The translations under genes were made by a program, and so were the position numbers. From the NCBI RefSeq assembly GCF_000715015.1, contig NZ_JMIW01000001.1, positions 62,001-126,000 of the forward strand: DNA of 64,000 bases. The letters are read 5' to 3'. Source of the DNA: Erythrobacter longus (lineage in GTDB: Bacteria > Pseudomonadota > Alphaproteobacteria > Sphingomonadales > Sphingomonadaceae). The first letter of the stretch is position 1. Each line of letters opens with the position of its first letter. The notes beneath the pieces were generated by a model that saw only the letters and a program-made list of their open reading frames with translations, was not told the origin of the DNA and did no database searches. Below are positions 26,498 to 35,357 of this stretch, piece after piece.

Positions 26498-27181
26498 TTG
26501 GACCGATCGTTCAGCCAATTGCTGGTCGCAGAGCAAAAGGCCATCGCAAGCAGGGGGCTCAAATATATGATCGCCTTCCTGCTGCTTTGGGCGGGGCCTT
26601 ACATCTACGTAGACATACAAATGCCGGATTCTAACGGAGCGTATTTTCTATTGTCGTTCGTTGGTATCGGACTGACTTTCTTTCTACTGTACAGCCTGTT
26701 GCGGTCCAGCAGCGCGCATGATGAGGCCACCAAAACGGGGATCGCAGGGTTCTTTGGCCTCTCCCTTTTGCATTCGATTGCTGTTTTTGCCGGCTTGCTT
26801 TTGTTCGTGATCCCGGGGCTCTATCTCGCGATGCGATGGTTGCCTGCGTTTGCGCGCTTGTTAAAATCTGATGAAGGCATAATCGAAGCGCTTCGCTGGA
26901 GTTGGGAGCGAACAGGCGGTTACCAAAGTGCCCTTGCGGTCCCTTTCATGTGGGTAATGTCACTATATCTTTTGGGAATGGGGCCGATCCTCGGCTGGGA
27001 GCTATTGTACCAATTTACGGACTATGTCTCGTACGAAACGCTCGACAGTCTGTATGAACCATCTGTGGTGCTGAGCAATATCGCTCTGGCTGTAGGCGCC
27101 GCATGGTACACGACCCTTGGCGTCGCCAGCTATGTGTGCCTGCGCGGTGAAGCAAGGTTAGAGGCTGAAACGTTTGAGTAG
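26498..27181 (+). CDS. Integral membrane protein of unknown function
   Basis: The 227-residue protein starts at TTG 26498 with GGGGGA ten bases upstream. It has about five or six hydrophobic helices (roughly residues 22-38, 48-68, 82-115, 145-165 and 190-215) and short loops. A WLPAFARLLKSDEGIIEALRWSW-like segment in the middle resembles the amphipathic region seen in several membrane families related to glycerophosphodiester phosphodiesterase membrane domains, but the match is too loose to name it. It lies between dprA and topA on the same strand. Confidence 0.7.
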   Translation: MDRSFSQLLVAEQKAIASRGLKYMIAFLLLWAGPYIYVDIQMPDSNGAYFLLSFVGIGLTFFLLYSLLRSSSAHDEATKTGIAGFFGLSLLHSIAVFAGLLLFVIPGLYLAMRWLPAFARLLKSDEGIIEALRWSWERTGGYQSALAVPFMWVMSLYLLGMGPILGWELLYQFTDYVSYETLDSLYEPSVVLSNIALAVGAAWYTTLGVASYVCLRGEARLEAETFE

Positions 27182-27309
27182 GCCGCTTTGTGAACTGAGC
27201 TTGCGCCAACGGCCTCATAAACCTACTTGACGCTAGCCCGCGAGGCGCGCCACCCTCGCGCGTACGCGTAAGGTGCTTTGGCACGTGTAAGGAAATCGAA
27301 CCCTCTCTC

Positions 27310-29904
27310 ATGCAGCTTGTCATTGTTGAATCGCCCGCGAAGGCGAAGACTATTGAAAAATATCTCGGCGGCGACTTCAAAGTCCTCGCCTCATATGGTC
27401 ACATCCGCGATCTGCCGCCAAAGGATGGCAGCGTGGTGCCCGATGATGATTTCGCCATGAGCTGGGAGGTGTATTCCGACAAACGCAACCGCGAACAGGT
27501 CAAGGCGATCTCGGACGCGGCGAAAAACGCATCGCGCCTTGTGCTCGCAACCGACCCGGACCGCGAGGGCGAGGCGATCAGCTGGCACGTGATGGACGTG
27601 CTGAAAAAACGCAAAGCGCTTCCGACAAAGGTCGACCGGGTGACGTTCAACTCGATCACCAAGAAGGCCGTGACCGAAGCGATGGCAAAGCCGCGAGAGC
27701 TCGATCAGCCTCTGATTGACGCCTATTTGGGCCGCCGCGCGCTCGACTATCTGTTCGGCTTTACATTGTCGCCGGTCCTGTGGCGCAAGCTTCCTGGCGC
27801 AAAGTCAGCTGGCCGTGTGCAATCGGTGGCGCTGCGCCTGATTGTCGAGCGCGAGCGCGAGATTGAGGCGTTTAAGCCTGACGAATATTGGTCGGTGCTT
27901 GCCAAGCTGGAGCACGCCGGGACCGAATTTGATGGCCGGTTGGTGCGCTTCAAGGGCGAGAAGCTGGAAAAGCTCAGCCTTGGCGAAGAAGGCATTGCGA
28001 TGGAGGCCAAAGCCGCTGTCGAGAGTGGTCGCTTTACGGTTGAGGACGTTGAGAAAAAGCCGCTCAAACGCAACCCTGCGCCTCCATTCACGACATCGAC
28101 CATGCAACAAGAAGCCGCGCGTAAGCTCGGCTTTTCCGCCAGCCAGACCATGAGCGCGGCGCAGCGTCTCTATGAAGCAGGCGCAATCACCTACATGCGG
28201 ACCGACGGTGTGCAGATGGATGGCAGCGCAATTGCTGCGTGTCGCCATGAAATCGGTGACCGGTATGATGCGGCCTATTGCCCTGAAAAGCCGCGCTTTT
28301 ACGCGACCAAGGCTAAGAACGCTCAGGAAGCGCACGAAGCAATCCGCCCGACCAATTTCGCGAAAGATCGTGTGGGCAGCGGCGATGAGGGCAAGCTTTA
28401 CTCGCTGATCTGGAAGCGCGCCATGGCTAGCCAGATGGCAACCGCGCAATTGGAGCGGACAACCGTTTCCATGCTCGACGCCACTGGCCAGCATGAACTG
28501 CGTGCCACGGGTCAGGTCGTGGTCTTCCCCGGCTTCTTTGCGGTCTATCAGGAAGGCTTTGACGATAAGGAAGAGGACGAGGATGGCCTGCTTCCCGCTT
28601 TGAAAGCGGGCGATACGCCTGCCAAAAAGTCTGTTGAAGCCACCCAACACTTTACCCAGCCACCGCCGCGCTTTTCCGAAGCGTCGCTGGTCAAGCGATT
28701 GGAAGAATTGGGGATTGGCCGCCCGTCGACCTACGCCTCAACCATTCAAACCTTGCGCGACCGCGACTATGTGCGCGTTGAAAGCAGGCGCTTTTTTGCC
28801 GAGGAATCCGGGCGTCTGTTGACCTCGTTCCTTGAACGGTTCTTCCCAACCTATGTCGCCTATGACTTTACAGCGGGCATGGAGGATGAACTCGACACCG
28901 TTTCCGACGGGCGTGAGGATTACAAGGCGCTGCTGGCGAAATTCTGGGCCGATTTCAAACCCAAGGCCGATGAGGTCATGGAAAAACTGCCTTCGGAAGT
29001 GACCGAGGCATTGGACGAATATCTCTCCGATTATCTCTTCCCGCCGCGCGAAGATGGCAAGGATGCGCGCCATTGCCCCATGTGCGAGACGGAAGGCCGC
29101 GAGAATGGCCGTTTGTCGCTGCGTGGTGGCAAATTCGGCGCGTTTATCGCGTGTCAGAATTATCCCGAATGCAAGTTCACCCGCCGCTTTGCACAGCCGG
29201 GCGGGGATGATGGATCAGACGATGGCCTTATGGGCGTGCACCCTGAAACGGGCGCAGAAATTCATCGCAAAACCGGTCGGTTCGGGCCTTATGTTGAGAT
29301 GGAACATGAGGATAAGAAGACGCGCGCTTCGATCCCCAAGGACTTGGATGATTTCAACCTAGAGTGGGCAGTGAAGCTGCTTGATCTGCCGCGTATTATT
29401 GGCCCGCACCCGGAGACGGGTAAGGACATTGAGGCTGCGATTGGCCGCTATGGTCCGTATCTGCGCCACGATGGCAAATACGCCAATATGAAGAATACGC
29501 TGGACGTGTTTGAGACGGGCATGAATGCCGCGGTCACGCTTCTGGCGGAGGCTGCGAACCGCAAAGGCGGGCGCGCTAAGGCTGAGCCGATCAAGACGCT
29601 GGGTGAGCACCCCACAAGCGGGGGCGAGATCAAGGTGATGCCGGGGCGTTATGGCCCATACGTCACCGATGGCACCACCAATGCGACGATCCCAAAGGAT
29701 ATCAAGCCTGAGGACATCGAAGCGGCAAAGGCGATCGAGCTGATCGACGCCCGCGCTGCCAATGGCCCTGCGAAGAAGAAAGCGAAAAAGAAGGCTCCGG
29801 CGAAGAAGAAAGCTCCGGCCAAAAAGGCAGCGGCGAAGAAGCCCTCGGCCAAGAAAAAGGCACCAGCCAAAAAGAAAGCGCCCGCGAAGTCGGACGAGGC
29901 TTAA
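27310..29904 (+). CDS. topA: DNA topoisomerase I
   Basis: This 864-residue type IA topoisomerase relaxes negative supercoils. Order: N-terminal Toprim domain (IVESPAKAKTIEKYLG, ATDPDREGEAISWH); the catalytic region with nucleophile Tyr295 in TYMRTDGVQ; a C-terminal zinc-ribbon segment (CPMCET..., CQNYPECKF); and three repeats of the GRFGPY type (near residues 640-800). It ends with a Lys/Ala-rich tail of about 45 residues that probably aids DNA binding. Such tails are common in alphaproteobacterial TopA. A small basic protein gene follows immediately. Confidence 0.97.
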   Translation: MQLVIVESPAKAKTIEKYLGGDFKVLASYGHIRDLPPKDGSVVPDDDFAMSWEVYSDKRNREQVKAISDAAKNASRLVLATDPDREGEAISWHVMDVLKKRKALPTKVDRVTFNSITKKAVTEAMAKPRELDQPLIDAYLGRRALDYLFGFTLSPVLWRKLPGAKSAGRVQSVALRLIVEREREIEAFKPDEYWSVLAKLEHAGTEFDGRLVRFKGEKLEKLSLGEEGIAMEAKAAVESGRFTVEDVEKKPLKRNPAPPFTTSTMQQEAARKLGFSASQTMSAAQRLYEAGAITYMRTDGVQMDGSAIAACRHEIGDRYDAAYCPEKPRFYATKAKNAQEAHEAIRPTNFAKDRVGSGDEGKLYSLIWKRAMASQMATAQLERTTVSMLDATGQHELRATGQVVVFPGFFAVYQEGFDDKEEDEDGLLPALKAGDTPAKKSVEATQHFTQPPPRFSEASLVKRLEELGIGRPSTYASTIQTLRDRDYVRVESRRFFAEESGRLLTSFLERFFPTYVAYDFTAGMEDELDTVSDGREDYKALLAKFWADFKPKADEVMEKLPSEVTEALDEYLSDYLFPPREDGKDARHCPMCETEGRENGRLSLRGGKFGAFIACQNYPECKFTRRFAQPGGDDGSDDGLMGVHPETGAEIHRKTGRFGPYVEMEHEDKKTRASIPKDLDDFNLEWAVKLLDLPRIIGPHPETGKDIEAAIGRYGPYLRHDGKYANMKNTLDVFETGMNAAVTLLAEAANRKGGRAKAEPIKTLGEHPTSGGEIKVMPGRYGPYVTDGTTNATIPKDIKPEDIEAAKAIELIDARAANGPAKKKAKKKAPAKKKAPAKKAAAKKPSAKKKAPAKKKAPAKSDEA

Positions 29905-29910
29905 GCCGCA

Positions 29911-30093
29911 ATGGGCAAAGAGAAATTCGAACGCCACAAGCAACCGTGGAACGCCGAAGAAGCGGGCCGCGTGCGTCTGCTCGCGTCGAAAGGGCAGGGC
30001 CTCAAACAGATTGCAAAAGCATTGGGGCGCAGTGAGGAATCAACCAAAACCTTTGCCAAACAGCAAAAGATCAAGATCGCCAAGAAGCATTGA
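29911..30093 (+). CDS. Small basic protein with helix-turn-helix-like sequence
   Basis: The 60-residue Lys-rich protein starts six bases after the topA stop, so it is probably co-transcribed with it. PWNAEEAGRVRLLASKGQGLKQIAKALGRSEES resembles a Myb/SANT- or HTH-type DNA-binding helix pair, with the common SxxQIAxxLGRS pattern. Function is unknown. A DNA-binding role next to topoisomerase I is plausible but not shown. A longer frame overlapping it in another register is a shadow caused by the topA lysine tail. Confidence 0.65.
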   Translation: MGKEKFERHKQPWNAEEAGRVRLLASKGQGLKQIAKALGRSEESTKTFAKQQKIKIAKKH

Positions 30094-30118
30094 ATGTGTA
30101 GTCCGTGTGCGGCAAAGT

Positions 30119-30218
30119 CGTCACCCCAGCGATGGCTGGGGTCCAGGGCGAGCTAGCGCCAAGGGCGGCAAACAAAGCACCTCGCCGCTCTAGATCCCGG
30201 ATCAAGTCCGGGATGACG
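30119..30218. repeat. CGTCACCCC...GGGATGACG palindromic composite repeat, copy 1
   Basis: The element begins CGTCACCCCAGC and ends GGGATGACG, so its outer ends are imperfect inverted repeats. It holds two hairpins: CCCCAGC/GCTGGGG at the left and ATCCCGGA/TCCGGGAT (30194-30213) at the right. A second copy with a different left hairpin is at 45497-45588. It lies between the topA-side genes and the convergent era gene, where it may also act as a transcription stop. Confidence 0.7.
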
Positions 30219-30232
30219 GACGAAAGCGTGGG

Positions 30233-31144
30233 TTACTTCACCCAATCAAGCCCCATTTCTTCAAACACTTCCTTGTCATCGGACCACCCTTCGGAGTGCT
30301 TTACGTGGAGGAACAGGTGCACTTTCACGCCCAGAATTTCGGATAACTCTGCGCGCGCTGCTGCGCCGATTTCCTTGATGCGCGTGCCGCCTTTGCCAAG
30401 GACGATGCCTTTCTGGCTTTCGCGCGCGACAACGATCTGTTGGCGGATTTCCACGCTCCCGTCGGGGCGTTGCAGATAGCTCTCAGGCCGCACGGCGCTG
30501 TCATAGGGGAGTTCTTCGTGAAGCTGTTTGTAGAGCTGCTCGCGGGTGACTTCGGCGGCGAGAAGGCGTTCCGAGGCATCGGAGACCTGGTCTTCGGGAT
30601 ACATCCACACGCCCTCGGGCATGAGGTCTGCGAGCGCCTGTTTCATCTCCGGCACGCCGTCGCCGGTGAGGGCTGAGACGAAGAACACCTCTTCAAACGG
30701 GATACGCTCGCCAAGCTCTTGGGCGAGTTCCAAAAGCGGCTCTTTCTTCGCCTTGTCGACCTTGTTGAGGACAAGGATTTTACGCTCTTTGCGGTGCTCC
30801 AATGCCTCAACCAAAGGCAAAAGCTCATGGCGGCGTTGCTTGATCGGATCAACGATCAGCAGGATAGCATCGGCGCTTTCCGCACCTTCCCAGGCAGCTG
30901 AAACCATTGCGCGGTCGAGGCGACGCTTTGGCGCAAAGATACCCGGCGTATCGACCAGGATCATCTGCACCTGATCCAACAGCGCAATGCCCAACATCCG
31001 GGCGCGCGTCGTCTGCGCCTTGGCGCTCGTAATCGCGACTTTCTGGCCGACGAGCTGGTTCACCAGTGTCGATTTGCCCGCATTAGGCGCGCCGATAACG
31101 GCAACAACGCCGCATTTAGTCTTAGAAGGATTTGTATCTGTCAT
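30233..31144 (-). CDS. era: GTPase Era
   Basis: The 303-residue GTPase binds the 3' end of 16S rRNA and checks small-subunit assembly. I take Met at 31144 (TDTNPSKTKCGVVAVIGAP) as start because the longer frame adds a basic tail without family resemblance that overlaps the spacer before rnc. The G domain shows GAPNAGKST, DTPGIF and NKVD. The C-terminal KH domain has VLGKGGTRIKEIG. It is the last gene of lepB-rnc-era, 37 bases after rnc. Confidence 0.95.
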   Translation of the reverse strand: MTDTNPSKTKCGVVAVIGAPNAGKSTLVNQLVGQKVAITSAKAQTTRARMLGIALLDQVQMILVDTPGIFAPKRRLDRAMVSAAWEGAESADAILLIVDPIKQRRHELLPLVEALEHRKERKILVLNKVDKAKKEPLLELAQELGERIPFEEVFFVSALTGDGVPEMKQALADLMPEGVWMYPEDQVSDASERLLAAEVTREQLYKQLHEELPYDSAVRPESYLQRPDGSVEIRQQIVVARESQKGIVLGKGGTRIKEIGAAARAELSEILGVKVHLFLHVKHSEGWSDDKEVFEEMGLDWVK

Positions 31145-31181
31145 AAATTCCGTTTGCCCCCATTTGAGGGTATCTTTTGTC

Positions 31182-31877
31182 TCAACCAAATTGCTCAAGA
31201 AAGGCCTTGGCCGCAAGCTTTTCGGCTTCGCTTTTGCTGGTTGCTTCGGCTTCTGCTTCGCCGACATTGTGGATGCGAACCTTGACCATAAAGCGCGAGG
31301 CATGGTCAGGCCCGCTGCGCCCGGTCACGTCGTACTGCGGCATAGCGCGTTTGTTGTGAGCGGCCCATTCTTGCAGCGCGCTTTTGGGGTGCTTGGATTT
31401 TCCAGCATCGCCGGCAAGGTCACTTTTCCAGAGAGCCAGAATGACATCACGGGTGACATCAAATCCGTTGTCGAGAAAGCTTGCCCCGATCACCGCTTCC
31501 ATGACGTCACCAAGGATATTGTCGCTATCCGCGCCGCCGTCTTCGCGCGCCTGTTTGCCAAGGCGCAAATGGTCCGGCATTGCGATAGAGCGGGCAATCC
31601 GGGCGCAGGTCCGCCCGCTTACCAACGCGTTCAAGCGTTGAGAGAGCTGCCCTTCATGGCTGTCGCTTGCGCTGTAAAGCCAGCTGGCAACGGCCAAGCC
31701 CAGCACCCGGTCACCCAGAAATTCGAGCCGCTGATAATCGCGGGCATGGTCTTCCTGAGCCGGGCTGCCTGAATTGAAGCTTCCGTGGGTAAGGGCCTCT
31801 TGCCAGATCGCCTCGGTTTTAACCGTGAAGCCGCAGGATGTGAGCCACTTAAGGCTTTCATCGGGGAGTTCGCTCAT
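31182..31877 (-). CDS. rnc: Ribonuclease III
   Basis: The 231-residue endonuclease cuts double-stranded RNA in rRNA and mRNA processing. The signature RLEFLGDRVLGL carries Glu52 and Asp56 of the metal site, and GDVMEAVIGASFLDNG gives the second acidic pair. A double-stranded-RNA-binding domain occupies about residues 155-229. The start at 31877 overlaps the lepB stop as ATGA, which supports it over the upstream Met. It stands in the conserved order lepB-rnc-era. Confidence 0.95.
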   Translation of the reverse strand: MSELPDESLKWLTSCGFTVKTEAIWQEALTHGSFNSGSPAQEDHARDYQRLEFLGDRVLGLAVASWLYSASDSHEGQLSQRLNALVSGRTCARIARSIAMPDHLRLGKQAREDGGADSDNILGDVMEAVIGASFLDNGFDVTRDVILALWKSDLAGDAGKSKHPKSALQEWAAHNKRAMPQYDVTGRSGPDHASRFMVKVRIHNVGEAEAEATSKSEAEKLAAKAFLEQFG

Positions 31878-32743
31878 AACAAAGTTCCAATCCTGCCCCA
31901 GCGGACGGTCGAAAACCAACTCACCGGATTATACCAAACTGCGCTGCCATCGCTCGACCATAGAATGATCGCAGCCTCACCCACTAACAGGTCTTGGCTG
32001 ACAATGCCCACGGCATCTCCGCTGCGCGCGGCAAAGCGACTGTCGCGTGAATTATCGCGGCTATCGCCCATAACGAACATATGGCCTTCTGGAATAGTGG
32101 TCGCGGTGAAATCATCGCCCGGGGTCAGGCCGAAATCCAGAGTATTGTAGCTGCGCCCGCTGGGCAGCGTTTCGCGATACTGGGTGTAGCGGCACAGCAG
32201 CTCGGCTTGCGCGCCGCGTTCTTCGCGCCCGCCCCATGCGCAACCGGTGTTAGGCGACAGCTCAATTGCGAAATCGGAGAGCGGTTCGCGGGTCAAGGGC
32301 GCTCCATTTAGGATCACCGCGCCGTCTTCGATTGCCACGCGGTCGCCGGGAAGGGCGATGACGCGCTTGACGTAATCGACGCCGTCCACCGGGTGTTTGA
32401 AAATCACAATATCGCCGCGCGTCGGCTCACCTTCCAGAACCCGGCCTGGAATAATCGGTGCGTTAAAGGGAAGCGAATGCTTCGAAAACCCGTACGGCCA
32501 TTTGGCAGCCAGCAGCAGATCGCCGTTCATAAGGCGCGGCAACATGCTTTCCGAAGGGATAGAAAAGGGGGCAAAAATAAAGCTGCGGAAGATCAAAACC
32601 GCTACCAAAAGCTGCAACAGAAAGATCGTGAAGCTCTTAGGCGTCTCTTTCTTTACAGGGCGTGCAGACGTATTCGCGCCGTCCTCGGAGGAACCAAGGG
32701 CAGCATCGCTTGCGCTTTGTTGTCTATGGGCTTTACCATCCAT
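31874..32743 (-). CDS. lepB: Signal peptidase I
   Basis: The 289-residue membrane protease removes signal peptides from exported proteins. A single membrane helix (about residues 38-58) precedes the catalytic Ser66 in PSESM and the general-base Lys126 in VKRVIALPGDR. The GHMFVMGDSRDNSRDSR box is conserved near the C-terminus. The ATG at 32743 leaves a hydrophilic 35-residue head; longer frames run antisense into pgi. It is the first gene of the lepB-rnc-era operon and divergent from pgi by 49 bases. Confidence 0.95.
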   Translation of the reverse strand: MDGKAHRQQSASDAALGSSEDGANTSARPVKKETPKSFTIFLLQLLVAVLIFRSFIFAPFSIPSESMLPRLMNGDLLLAAKWPYGFSKHSLPFNAPIIPGRVLEGEPTRGDIVIFKHPVDGVDYVKRVIALPGDRVAIEDGAVILNGAPLTREPLSDFAIELSPNTGCAWGGREERGAQAELLCRYTQYRETLPSGRSYNTLDFGLTPGDDFTATTIPEGHMFVMGDSRDNSRDSRFAARSGDAVGIVSQDLLVGEAAIILWSSDGSAVWYNPVSWFSTVRWGRIGTLL

Positions 32744-32792
32744 TGCGACCCCCTTACTCGCACGGTTCCTTCGCGCATAGAGGTTTTGCCCA

Positions 32793-34355
32793 ATGAAAAC
32801 GTCCCAAAGCTCACTAACCACAGCAAACGCGATCTGGGAGCAGCTTTCGCAGCTTGATCGCAAGACATTGGCACAGCTGTTCGCAGCTGATGAGGCCCGT
32901 GTATCCAAGATGAGCCAGCGGCTTGAGTTTGACTTGGGAGAAGCGGGGCCAATGGGCATTTTCCTCGATTGGTCAAAGACGCATTTGGGTGATGGTGAGC
33001 TGTCGGCGTTTGAAGAATTGGCGAAAGTGATGGGCTTTGATGCGGCGCGAGAGGCGCTGTTTAGCGGCGGGATCGTAAACCCCACCGAAGGGCGCCCTGC
33101 CACCCACGGCGCAATGCGCGGCAGCGGGACCGAGGCCGACGTCGAAGAGGCTGACCAATTGCTTCGCCGGATGGGAATGCTGGTCGAAGCGATCCATCAG
33201 GGCGCTTTGGGAGAGGTGAAGCACCTTATCCATATCGGCATTGGCGGCTCAGCCCTCGGCCCTCAATTGGCGGTCGATGCGCTCACCCGCGATTTGGCGC
33301 TGGTGGATGTGCATGTCGTCTCCAACATCGATGGTCTGGCTTTGGAGCAGGCCTTTGCCGCGTGTGATCCTGAGACGACCCTGATCGCGGTCGCGTCCAA
33401 GACTTTTACGACAACAGAGACGATGACTAATGCGACCTCAGCGCTCAAATGGCTATCGGATAACAAGGTCGATGATCCCTCGGGCCGCGTGATTGCTCTG
33501 ACCGCGAGTCCAGAAAAGGCGGTAGAATGGGGCGTTGATGAGACCCGCGTTCTGCCATTCCCGGAAAGCGTCGGCGGGCGGTATTCGCTATGGTCCAGCA
33601 TCGGTTTCCCGCTTGCTCTGGCCGTCGGCATGGAAGAATTCACCGCGTTTCTTGCCGGTGCGCAAGGAATCGATACACATTTCCGCGAGGCAGAAGGCCG
33701 CGCCAACGGGCCTTTGCTCGCAGCGTTCGGCGACCTCTATTATTCTAGGCTGCGCGGATGCCAGACCCGCGCAGTTTTTGCCTATGACGAGCGTTTGGGC
33801 CTCTTCCCCGACTATCTCCAGCAGTTGGAGATGGAGAGCAATGGCAAGTCTGTCACCTCGTCTGGCGAACCGGTCGATGGGCCCACGGCTTCCATCACAT
33901 GGGGCGGGGTGGGGACCGATGCACAGCACGCCGTGTTCCAGCTCCTTCACCAAGGCACGCATCTCATTCCGGTCGATTTCATCGCCAGCATCGCGCCCGG
34001 CGACGAGCTAGACCCTGCGCACCATAAGGCTTTGCTGGCAAATTGTTTCGCCCAAGGTGCGGCCCTCATGGCAGGCGGCAATATGAGCGCGGACGGGAAA
34101 GACCCCGCGAGAGGCTTTGCAGGCGACAGACCTTCCGCGACGATATTGGTTGATGACCTGGACGCCGCGACCCTGGGCGCGCTGATCGCCTTCCACGAAC
34201 ACCGCGTTTTTGCCGGAGCGGTCCTCATGGGCATCAACCCCTTCGACCAATTCGGCGTGGAGCTGGGCAAGAAAATGGCGAAAGAGGTGGAAAGCGGCGA
34301 AGGGGACTTTGATGCGAGCACCAAAGCGCTGATGGAAGCTGCGGGGTTGGGTTAG
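32793..34355 (+). CDS. pgi: Glucose-6-phosphate isomerase
   Basis: The 520-residue enzyme interconverts glucose-6-phosphate and fructose-6-phosphate. SIS-type sugar-phosphate binding is indicated by HIGIGGSALGPQL and by the SKTFTTTETMTN loop. LPFPESVGGRYSLWSSIG matches the family signature, and a late catalytic lysine region is NPFDQFGVELGK. Length is slightly below the ~550 of E. coli Pgi, as in other alphaproteobacteria. Glucose-6-phosphate is also the acceptor used by OtsA earlier in the window. Confidence 0.96.
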   Translation: MKTSQSSLTTANAIWEQLSQLDRKTLAQLFAADEARVSKMSQRLEFDLGEAGPMGIFLDWSKTHLGDGELSAFEELAKVMGFDAAREALFSGGIVNPTEGRPATHGAMRGSGTEADVEEADQLLRRMGMLVEAIHQGALGEVKHLIHIGIGGSALGPQLAVDALTRDLALVDVHVVSNIDGLALEQAFAACDPETTLIAVASKTFTTTETMTNATSALKWLSDNKVDDPSGRVIALTASPEKAVEWGVDETRVLPFPESVGGRYSLWSSIGFPLALAVGMEEFTAFLAGAQGIDTHFREAEGRANGPLLAAFGDLYYSRLRGCQTRAVFAYDERLGLFPDYLQQLEMESNGKSVTSSGEPVDGPTASITWGGVGTDAQHAVFQLLHQGTHLIPVDFIASIAPGDELDPAHHKALLANCFAQGAALMAGGNMSADGKDPARGFAGDRPSATILVDDLDAATLGALIAFHEHRVFAGAVLMGINPFDQFGVELGKKMAKEVESGEGDFDASTKALMEAAGLG

Positions 34356-34383
34356 CATACTATTGGTCTTGCCTATCCCCTGC

Positions 34384-34701
34384 TTAGATTCGCTTGCGCC
34401 AGTATAACCATCGCTGGACTTGCAAGGAGCAACCCCAAAGTAGGAAGATGATCGCCACAATCAGCACAACGTACATACCAACTGATGCAAAGAACTGCCA
34501 ATATCCGTCGGACCTCTTGACGTAGAGATCAAGCAAACCAGTGACCATAAGCGGGGCACCGTCGAATGCTCTAATAAGCCGATGGCGAAAGACGACAATT
34601 TGGGCGATCAAAACAGGAAACATAAATACTGTGGCGATCAATTCGTAACCTTTTGGTGGCCCCCAGGCCTCCAATTCTGATCTTGGCATGAATATCATCA
34701 T
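34384..34701 (-). CDS. Small membrane protein of unknown function
   Basis: The 105-residue protein has two strong hydrophobic helices (about residues 20-40 and 72-92) separated by a hydrophilic loop with several Arg and Asp residues, and ends with a basic RWLYWRKRI tail. Base composition appears lower in GC than the flanking genes. No family is recognised. It is convergent with pgi and lies next to the palindrome-bounded GIY-YIG cassette, which may have been inserted beside it. Confidence 0.5.
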   Translation of the reverse strand: MMIFMPRSELEAWGPPKGYELIATVFMFPVLIAQIVVFRHRLIRAFDGAPLMVTGLLDLYVKRSDGYWQFFASVGMYVVLIVAIIFLLWGCSLQVQRWLYWRKRI

Positions 34702-34746
34702 CGAAGTTTAGACGATAGATTGGCTTAAGCAACAATCGGTTTGCAT

Positions 34747-35130
34747 ACCCCCGTTCGTCCTGAGCCTGTCGAAGGACGCGCTCCAACCTATCCGCCTTCC
34801 CGGTTTCGAGCGAGGCGTTTGATTTCATCCCAATCGCCTCGGATCAGTGCTTCCTTTTTGGCTCGGCTCCAACCTTTGATCCTTTGTTCGCTGGCTAGAG
34901 CCTCTTCGCGGGTCGGAAATTCTTCGCACCAAACGAATTCAATCGGTAGCCTTTCGGCCGTGTAGCCGGGGATCGCTCCCACTTTGTGCGCGGCTATCCG
35001 TGTTTCGAGATTGTCTGTGTGCCCAGTGTAATAGCTGCGATCATTGCATTTGAGGATGTAACAATAAAAGGGCATTCTGTGCGTCTACCATGGGTGTGCG
35101 TCCTTCGACAGGCTCAGGACGAACGGGGGT
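34747..35130. mobile_element. GIY-YIG gene cassette bounded by a perfect 33-bp inverted repeat
   Basis: Bases 34747-34779 and 35098-35130 are exact reverse complements over 33 positions (core CTTCGACAGGCTCAGGACG). The enclosed minus-strand GIY-YIG gene leaves only 8 bases on its 3' side and 22 on its 5' side. Related copies of the repeat occur at 50394-50420 and, in part, at 24542-24618. No target duplication is visible. Perfect arm identity suggests recent formation or gene conversion. Mobilisation is inferred. Confidence 0.65.
34788..35075 (-). CDS. GIY-YIG nuclease family protein
   Basis: The 95-residue single-domain protein has the GIY-YIG fold signatures: CYILKCNDRSYYTGHT (the two tyrosine-containing strands), Arg26 in NLETRIAAHK, and Glu63 in ASEQRIKGWSRAKK, the metal-binding and basic residues of the family. 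It resembles the short UPF0213/YhbQ-like group, whose members cut DNA or have unknown targets. It lies alone inside a perfect 33-base inverted repeat. The ATG is 22 bases from the upstream arm. A role in processing the flanking palindromes is hypothesis. Confidence 0.9.
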   Translation of the reverse strand: MPFYCYILKCNDRSYYTGHTDNLETRIAAHKVGAIPGYTAERLPIEFVWCEEFPTREEALASEQRIKGWSRAKKEALIRGDWDEIKRLARNREGG

Positions 35131-35357
35131 GGTGGTAGTTGCTAGAAAAGCGAATTGCTTTGACATCTGCCCCCGCATCCCCCATCTGCACCCCGAACAC
35201 GAAACGCACACCTAAGCCAGCGTGAAGCGGCCGCTCGTTTGAGCACTGCCCCGGCTAAGCGTTTCATTCCGACCTCTTACAGCTTCCCAATTCACGCGGG
35301 CGGTTCCTTGAACCCGCGCTTCGTGACGCCCGTTTTCGGCGTTGCGCATCGCACTTT

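Noticed and set aside
29762..30193. Arg/Lys-rich frame overlapping the end of topA
   Set aside because: Its composition is the out-of-frame reading of the topA lysine tail; the 60-residue gene at 29911 in another frame is the better call.
32744..33103. N-terminal extension of signal peptidase I up to 33103
   Set aside because: The extension runs antisense through the pgi gene and does not resemble the family; the start at 32743 gives a normal protein.
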